Of a stretch of 5,535 bases of DNA, positions 5,023 to 5,535 are shown one piece after another (the stretch's first letter is position 1; the number at the start of each line of letters is the position of its first letter). Both the position numbers and the translations under genes were made by a program. Origin of the DNA: Rhodoferax sp. UBA6134 (GTDB lineage Bacteria; Pseudomonadota; Gammaproteobacteria; Burkholderiales; Burkholderiaceae_C); the NCBI GenBank assembly GCA_002422455.1, contig DIVK01000033.1:6125-11659 (forward strand), read 5' to 3'. The notes below the pieces were generated by a model. The model searched no databases. It was not told the DNA's origin and saw only the letters and a program-made list of their open reading frames with translations.

Positions 5023-5535
5023 CTACTTGAAAATCACTGTTTTGTGCCCGTTGATCAGCACCCGGTGCTCGCTGTGCCATTTCACCGCGCGGGCCAGCAC
5101 CTGGCTTTCGGTGTCGCGGCCCAGCGCGGTTAAATCTTCCACCGTTTTGCTGTGATCGACCCGCGCCACGTCCTGCTCGATGATCGGGCCTTCGTCCAGA
5201 TCAGCCGTGACATAGTGGGCGGTGGCGCCGATCAGCTTGACACCCCGGTCATGCGCCTGGTAATAGGGTTTGGCACCCTTGAAACTGGGCAGGAAAGAGT
5301 GGTGGATGTTGATGGCGCGGCCACTGAGCTTGCGGCACAGGTCGTCTGACAAAATTTGCATGTAGCGCGCCAGCACCACCAGTTCGGCACCTTCGGCGTC
5401 GATGATCTCGATCTGTTTGGCTTCCACCTGCGGCTTGGTGGCGGCGCTCACCGGCAGGTGGTGAAACGGCACGTTGTAGCTGGCCGCCAGCTGGTAAAAG
5501 TCCCGGTGGTTCGAAATGATGGCGCAAATGTCCAG
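5023..5535 (-). CDS. purU: Formyltetrahydrofolate deformylase PurU, C-terminal part (5' end beyond window)
   Basis: Cytoplasmic hydrolase converting 10-formyltetrahydrofolate to formate and tetrahydrofolate, balancing the one-carbon pool. The last 170 residues are visible, out of about 280-290 in the family; the N-terminal ACT domain and the gene start lie beyond the right edge. The formyltransferase-fold catalytic domain is clear: LVVLARYMQIL (52-62 of the visible part), INIHHSFLPSFKGAKPYYQA (75-94), GVKLIGATAHYV (98-109) and DLDEGPIIEQD (112-122). Asn76, His78 and Asp114 match the Asn-His-Asp catalytic set of the glycinamide ribonucleotide formyltransferase family, including the 38-residue Asn-to-Asp distance. 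The GATAHYV and DEGPI motifs with the ending GRDTESQVLARAV are typical of PurU, not PurN. It is upstream of, and co-oriented with, the BCCT gene. Confidence 0.95.
   Translation of the reverse strand: MDICAIISNHRDFYQLAASYNVPFHHLPVSAATKPQVEAKQIEIIDAEGAELVVLARYMQILSDDLCRKLSGRAINIHHSFLPSFKGAKPYYQAHDRGVKLIGATAHYVTADLDEGPIIEQDVARVDHSKTVEDLTALGRDTESQVLARAVKWHSEHRVLINGHKTVIFK

Overview
The window is high-GC DNA with short intergenic gaps and overlapping start/stop codons. Its gene families (a MerR-regulated copA, a PA2779/PA2778-type pair, a BCCT transporter, MarC, PurU) together suggest a betaproteobacterium, most likely Burkholderiales and perhaps Comamonadaceae. That placement is inferred from how the proteins look, not from a database search.

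Left part, minus strand (1-1082): the N-terminal 339 residues of a copper-exporting P1B-type ATPase (CopA) with two GMTCASC-type metal-binding domains. The gene runs off the left edge. Upstream lies a clear CueR/MerR-type promoter: a TTGACA -35, a 19-bp spacer carrying a perfect TTCCCAC/GTGGGAA dyad, and a CACACT -10.

Centre, plus strand (1183-2593), divergent from copA: a two-gene operon. The first gene encodes a 132-residue exported protein with one C-terminal membrane helix (PA2779 family). The second encodes a 317-residue lipoprotein with a C39-like cysteine-peptidase domain followed by TPR repeats (PA2778 family). They overlap by ATGA. The junction is full of RNA structure: two mutually exclusive hairpins around the overlap, then a textbook intrinsic-terminator shape inside the signal-peptide codons of the second gene. 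I regard this as the most interesting part of the window. It looks like a peptidase and small membrane-protein pair of unknown function whose ratio may be set by attenuation and translational coupling.

Right part, minus strand (2621-5535): in transcription order, the C-terminal 170 residues of formyltetrahydrofolate deformylase (purU, cut by the right edge), a 198-bp gap, a BCCT-family betaine/choline-type transporter with an intact betaine aromatic box, and a MarC-family membrane protein whose start overlaps the transporter stop by ATGA. Betaine uptake next to PurU fits one-carbon metabolism linked to methylamine or betaine use, but purU also stands alone in many genomes.

There are no RNA genes, insertion sequences, CRISPR arrays or attachment sites that I can support, and no gene-free stretch over 300 bases.
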